The notes beneath the pieces are model-generated. The model searched no databases and was not told the DNA's origin. It was given only the letters and a program-made list of their open reading frames with translations. Shown in pieces: positions 60,609 to 64,000 of a stretch of 64,000 nt of DNA. The position numbers were made by a program, and so were the translations under genes. The number at the start of each line of letters is the position of its first letter. Within the stretch, counting starts at the first letter, position 1. Source of the stretch: Lepas anatifera (Eukaryota > Arthropoda > Thecostraca > Lepadidae); the NCBI GenBank assembly GCA_034440635.1, contig JAOTON010001596.1, positions 1,761,501-1,825,500 of the forward strand, in the 5' to 3' direction.

Positions 60609-61100
60609 GTGGGATTATCTCCGTTCGCCGCCGCCTGGAAGCCGGATCCCCCACGGGTAATTAACCCCGCCGAAACGGTAACAACGCGGTCTCGCCGACC
60701 CGTTCCGCCGCGATCCCGACGGCGTTACATGCGATCAGGTGAGTCAACGCCGCCTTCTACTGTCGCCGCCCGGCAAACCCGCTCTAATGGTGTCGGCCGC
60801 CGCTCCGAGTGCAGATTCCGGCCGGTCTTCCCCGCCTCGGTGCTGGCATGGCCCAAGGAAAGCCCAGCCGCCCTCTCCACTCACTGGGCTTCATCCGGTC
60901 CAGGCGGCGCGCCTGCCGGCCACTCTGCTGCCCCGTCGTCTGCCGGTCGGCGTCGGCGCTCGTGACCGTCCGGCGCCTCGGCATCGCCTCCTCCATGCGG
61001 GCGCCCGTCCGTAGTGGTGTGCGAAGTTTTAAGAGGCCGACAAGGTCACAGGATAGTCACTCGGTGCAGTGAGGTGGTGCGACAGGTACCTGGCCGGGCC
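60609..61100 (+). promoter_or_regulatory. CpG-rich island-like block, possible promoter
   Basis: About 0.5 kb of GC-rich sequence with many CG dinucleotides (e.g. ccggcgcctcggcatcgcc, cgccgccgctccgagtg), sharply different from its AT-rich neighbours. Reading frames on both strands stay open simply because of composition. Confidence 0.45.
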
Positions 61101-61114
61101 TCTCTTCTGTCCAA

Positions 61115-61129
61115 ATGGCCTACACCAAG
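61115..61129 (+). CDS. candidate first coding exon (MAYTK), rest off window
   Basis: Directly after the CpG-rich block, tccaaATGGCC gives a good start context (A at -3, G at +4). Five codons (Met-Ala-Tyr-Thr-Lys) are followed by the donor AAG|gtgggt at 61130. No second exon was found before the window ends, so this is tentative. Confidence 0.3.
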
Positions 61130-62077
61130 GTGGGTGCCTGCGCTTTCCTGTCTCAGATTGGCTGGAGTTGGAAAGGAGGGGGATTTTTAAGCTTTGAGGT
61201 CAAAATTTTGATCATACTTGGTTGGAGAGTTCTAATCGTGGGAAAAAATTCCCGTTTACAACTCAGTAGGTGTGTGTAGTCAGTTACAGCCTTGTAAAAA
61301 AAACGCGGCTGAGTCTGCAACCTAAGGGGATGTGGCCTGCTTACAAACTTGTCATTGTTCTTGTTTTCCAATGGCTTAAGTGCCACTCACATCACAATTA
61401 AGACCAGAGGTGCTATCTTACAAACAATTGTAATCAATTTCTTTCATTTTGTGTGGGAAACAACTTCACTTTCTGGCGTGAAGTCCGCCGATTTTTTCCC
61501 TGTGCCGACACTACCGAAATTGGTAGTTGACAGATATCCAAACGTTGATTAAGAGACAAAATGTTTAGCACGTCATCAGCACGTCTACCATCTGCCCCAA
61601 GTACCAATGGCAGCTAGAATATCGGCCGAGACGGCCACTAGCGCCTGTATCGGTATCGCCGGTAGCGAGTTTTTCCGGCCAAGTATTACCAGTGTGGTGC
61701 CTGAGCCAGTTGCCGCTAAAATTACACTTCCAAACATGCTCCGTTTTTTCCTCCCCACGCAGATATCTCTCACACCCTAGACGGCGTGCTTATCTCAAGG
61801 ATTCCTTGTGTTCGCTTGGCCCTAAATGTCTTGGAACACGCTGTTACTATGCGGCTCTCATAAACTCTATAGATTCATCCGTTGACCTCGTGCTTGTCTA
61901 AAAAGTGGATGGGCTTGCCTGCGCTAGCGTGACCGTCTGGGGACTCCGCTCTCATTAATACAGGCATTGCTTTTGGGTTGACATCATCGAATCATTCGAC
62001 TAAAAGCCGCTACATTCAACCAACACTTCCTACCGTTTCATTGGACTCAATTGCTAAAACTTTTGGTGCATTCTGTC
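61130..62077. other. spacer or possible first intron
   Basis: No recognisable gene or repeat. Confidence 0.35.
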
Positions 62078-62270
62078 TTAACACGCGTCCTGCGGGGTGA
62101 CGCGCCTGGCGTGACGCGCCCCGCTGGGAGGGAGCGTATGTTGTCTCCTTTCATATCTCATTTCCTGAAAAAGCTAAAGCAAAATTATGGGGGGTGTTCA
62201 AAAGCTTTTGACGAAAAAAGAGAAATCGAACGTTTTTTTCTGGTCAGGTGAATATTGAGGTCACCAGACA

Positions 62271-62547
62271 CATAGGCGGATCCAGAATTGCCAATGGGGG
62301 GAGGGGGCAACTTTCCAGGGAGTGCCTTCCGGACCAGGGAGGCGGCAATTTTTTCCGGAAAACCCCATCAGGTGGGTGCTAAATTCTTTTCGTGGGCGCC
62401 GATTTTTGCATCCTGGGGTGGGGTGCGGGAAACTAAATTTTAAGAGGGCGCCATCGACCTTTCAGAGGGCTGCCGTGACCATTTTAGGGGTGCTGAGGGT
62501 CAATGGGGGTGGCACCTGACCCCTTTGCTCCCCCTGGATCCGCCTAT
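62271..62547. mobile_element. Family E MITE, copy E2, nested in A4
   Basis: CATAGGCGGATCC and GGATCCGCCTATG ends around a G-rich centre. ACCAGA occurs just left (2 bp away) and directly right, a likely target duplication. Confidence 0.8.
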
Positions 62548-62781
62548 GACCAGAGGTCAAGGAAGGTTGCATAGGCTTATAGCAGGGCAGTGCAGATTTC
62601 CCCCTCTATATTTTATTGAGCGGATCTAGAGCAAATGTTTAGGCATCATTGGAGTCCCCGCATCGTGGCAAATCGGACGATGTAAAATGCGACATTGCTA
62701 AATCAAACTGTGAAAATGAACTGGCTTCAAGCCAGGTCAGGGTCACCTGGTATAGTCATGTTGGATATCAATCAACTTCCC

Positions 62782-63980
62782 TTAACCCTTGCCCAGGTGG
62801 CGGGTACGGGCCACCTTTGCCCTGGTGGGGGCTAAAAAAGACCCCCACGATCTCAAAAACTAAGAGAGCCAGAAAAAAGCGCAAAACGGCAATCGAAAGC
62901 TCTTCAAAAATTATATCGAAAATACCTCGAACATTTTTCTTGTCAGGTCAATATCAAGGTCACCAGAGGGCAAAATGGGTCAAAATTGCTAATATGAAGC
63001 GTACTAAGAAAACCTCAAATATCTCAAAAACTATGATAGCTAGAAACATTTTTCTAACACCATTCGAAAGCTCTTGAGATGCGCTTTTATTACATAGTAT
63101 TCATTTTCGTGTCAGGTCAAAGCCTAGGGAGCTACAGGTCACTGAATATTGGGCATATTCTTGGGAATGTCCATAGCCACCCATGTATAAGGGCGTTTAC
63201 TTTTTCGCTAATAGCTTCCAAACCAAAAAATATACAGCCATAGTTTATGCACCATTGCAATCCTCTCGTCAATACAAATCGAATGATGTATGATATTGCT
63301 ATGTCAAGTCAAATTTAAGAATTTGACCTGACCCAGGTCAACGGTCTGACCAAACTTGGCCTGGTATAGTCATGATGTATATCATTTGACTTGCAGTGAC
63401 TATACAAACACTTTGGTGACAAAATAATAGTTCTATCTTAGTTTATTTAAAATTTATAGATCAAAACACCAAAAAATGCTTATTTAACCTAAGGTGACCT
63501 TTTAAAGGTCACAAGTCAAAATATTTGGCATCAACTTCAGAAATGGGCTAAGAGCAGGTCGTAACCGATGTTTAAAGTTGATTCCATCCATACTTACTGA
63601 GAAAAGCTCATTTCGTGATTTTCCCCATGTATTTACAATGGAGAGGTCATGCTCTGCACATGACCTTAGGTCACCAATATCAAAAATCCCGGAACAAATG
63701 TTGTAGCTCCTGTTGAGCCCAATATGTGGTATGAGTTTGAACTTGATCGATTAACCCTTCTTTCAGTTATGCGGTCCTAAGCATTTTTGAGGTGAGGTCA
63801 CTTCACCTGGCCTGGTGACCTGACCTGACATGACCTTGAGCTCAAATTTGTAGGAAAGATGTAAAAATGATGAAGGAACAGCTAGACCAAGTTTGGCGGC
63901 GCTGCGCGCGACCTTTTTAGTCACTTCGGAAAAACCTGAGGGGGAGGGTTAAAAAGACCCCCCACCCGGGCGAAGGTTAA
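62782..63980 (+). mobile_element. Family B copy B3, nested in A4
   Basis: TTAACCCTTGCCCAGGTGGC to CCCGGGCGAAGGTTAA, about 1.2 kb, colinear with B1. A4 resumes directly after its right TTAA. The subterminal hairpin is partly deleted (GGCGGCGCTGCGCGCGACC). Confidence 0.9.
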
Positions 63981-64000
63981 CAAGATAAACACAAGGAAAG

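Larger units (their letters stand above)
62078..64000 (-). mobile_element. Family A copy A4, split by E2 and B3, right end off window
   Basis: Starts TTAACACGCGTCCTGCGGGG with the same duplicated CGCGCCCCGCTGGG block as A3. A segments lie at 62078-62270, 62548-62781 and again from 63981 (caagataaacacaagg, matching A3 caatataaacacaatg). Confidence 0.85.

Overview
This window is eukaryotic nuclear DNA from a metazoan, most likely a non-vertebrate animal. It has widely spaced GT-AG exons in long AT-rich introns, tRNA-derived SINEs, several non-LTR retrotransposon remnants, an LTR retroelement gag, hAT-type and TTAA-flanked DNA elements, and (TA)n/(AC)n microsatellites. There is nothing bacterial about it: no operons, Shine-Dalgarno sites or CRISPR. 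I cannot name the species from sequence alone.

Only one host gene is solid. It is the 3' half of an ODF2/cenexin homologue (centriole distal-appendage / sperm-tail coiled-coil protein) on the + strand at 1478-10026. Seven exons join with consistent splice phases into about 354 codons, and the last exon carries the family's C-terminal block (SKMLENYIHFLKTSYNSMFG). Its 5' exons lie upstream of the window or were not recognised. A fresh-looking gypsy-type gag ORF with two zinc knuckles runs antisense off the left edge (1-827), preceded by a primer-binding-site-like sequence and an LTR. A CpG-rich block (60.6-61.1 kb) followed by a tiny ATG-containing exon (61115-61129) may be the promoter of a second gene that runs off the right edge.

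The rest is repeat landscape. The dominant component is a group of TTAA-flanked elements of about 0.7-1.2 kb (families A, B, C, D, F, G here). They have GC-rich palindromic ends and AT-rich interiors loaded with AGGTCA/TGACCT half-sites. Two nested insertions show TTAA behaviour directly: B2 splits a LINE reading frame at a TTAA, and B3 splits an A element at a TTAA. This is the target preference of piggyBac-type transposases, but no transposase is present.

Two hAT-like elements have perfect 8-bp target duplications: 29896-35826 (CATGAAGC) and 48856-51367 (ATGGAGAG, inserted into a D element). A third element (16258-18813) has about 25-bp inverted ends and TA at both ends. Retroelement remnants are a RNase-H-bearing LINE (26.5-28.6 kb), a Jockey/CR1-like LINE (54.6-57.6 kb, minus), a related LINE (47.6-48.5 kb, minus), a LINE 3' end inside an ODF2 intron (7.5-7.9 kb) and a Penelope-like fragment (34.7-35.4 kb).

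Layout: 0-1.3 kb LTR element; 1.5-10 kb ODF2 with A1, SINE, LINE end and A2 in introns; 10-26 kb MITE-rich spacer (G2, F1, A3, TA element, G1, C1, 32-bp minisatellite); 26.5-29.1 kb LINE plus microsatellite plus 37-bp minisatellite; 29.9-35.8 kb hAT1; 36-38.4 kb C2 and B1; 38.4-44.2 kb quiet; 44.2-53.1 kb D1, LINE, D2 with hAT2, F2; 54.3-57.6 kb LINE split by B2; 57.6-62 kb degenerate tandem repeat and CpG block; 62.1-64 kb A4 carrying E2 and B3.
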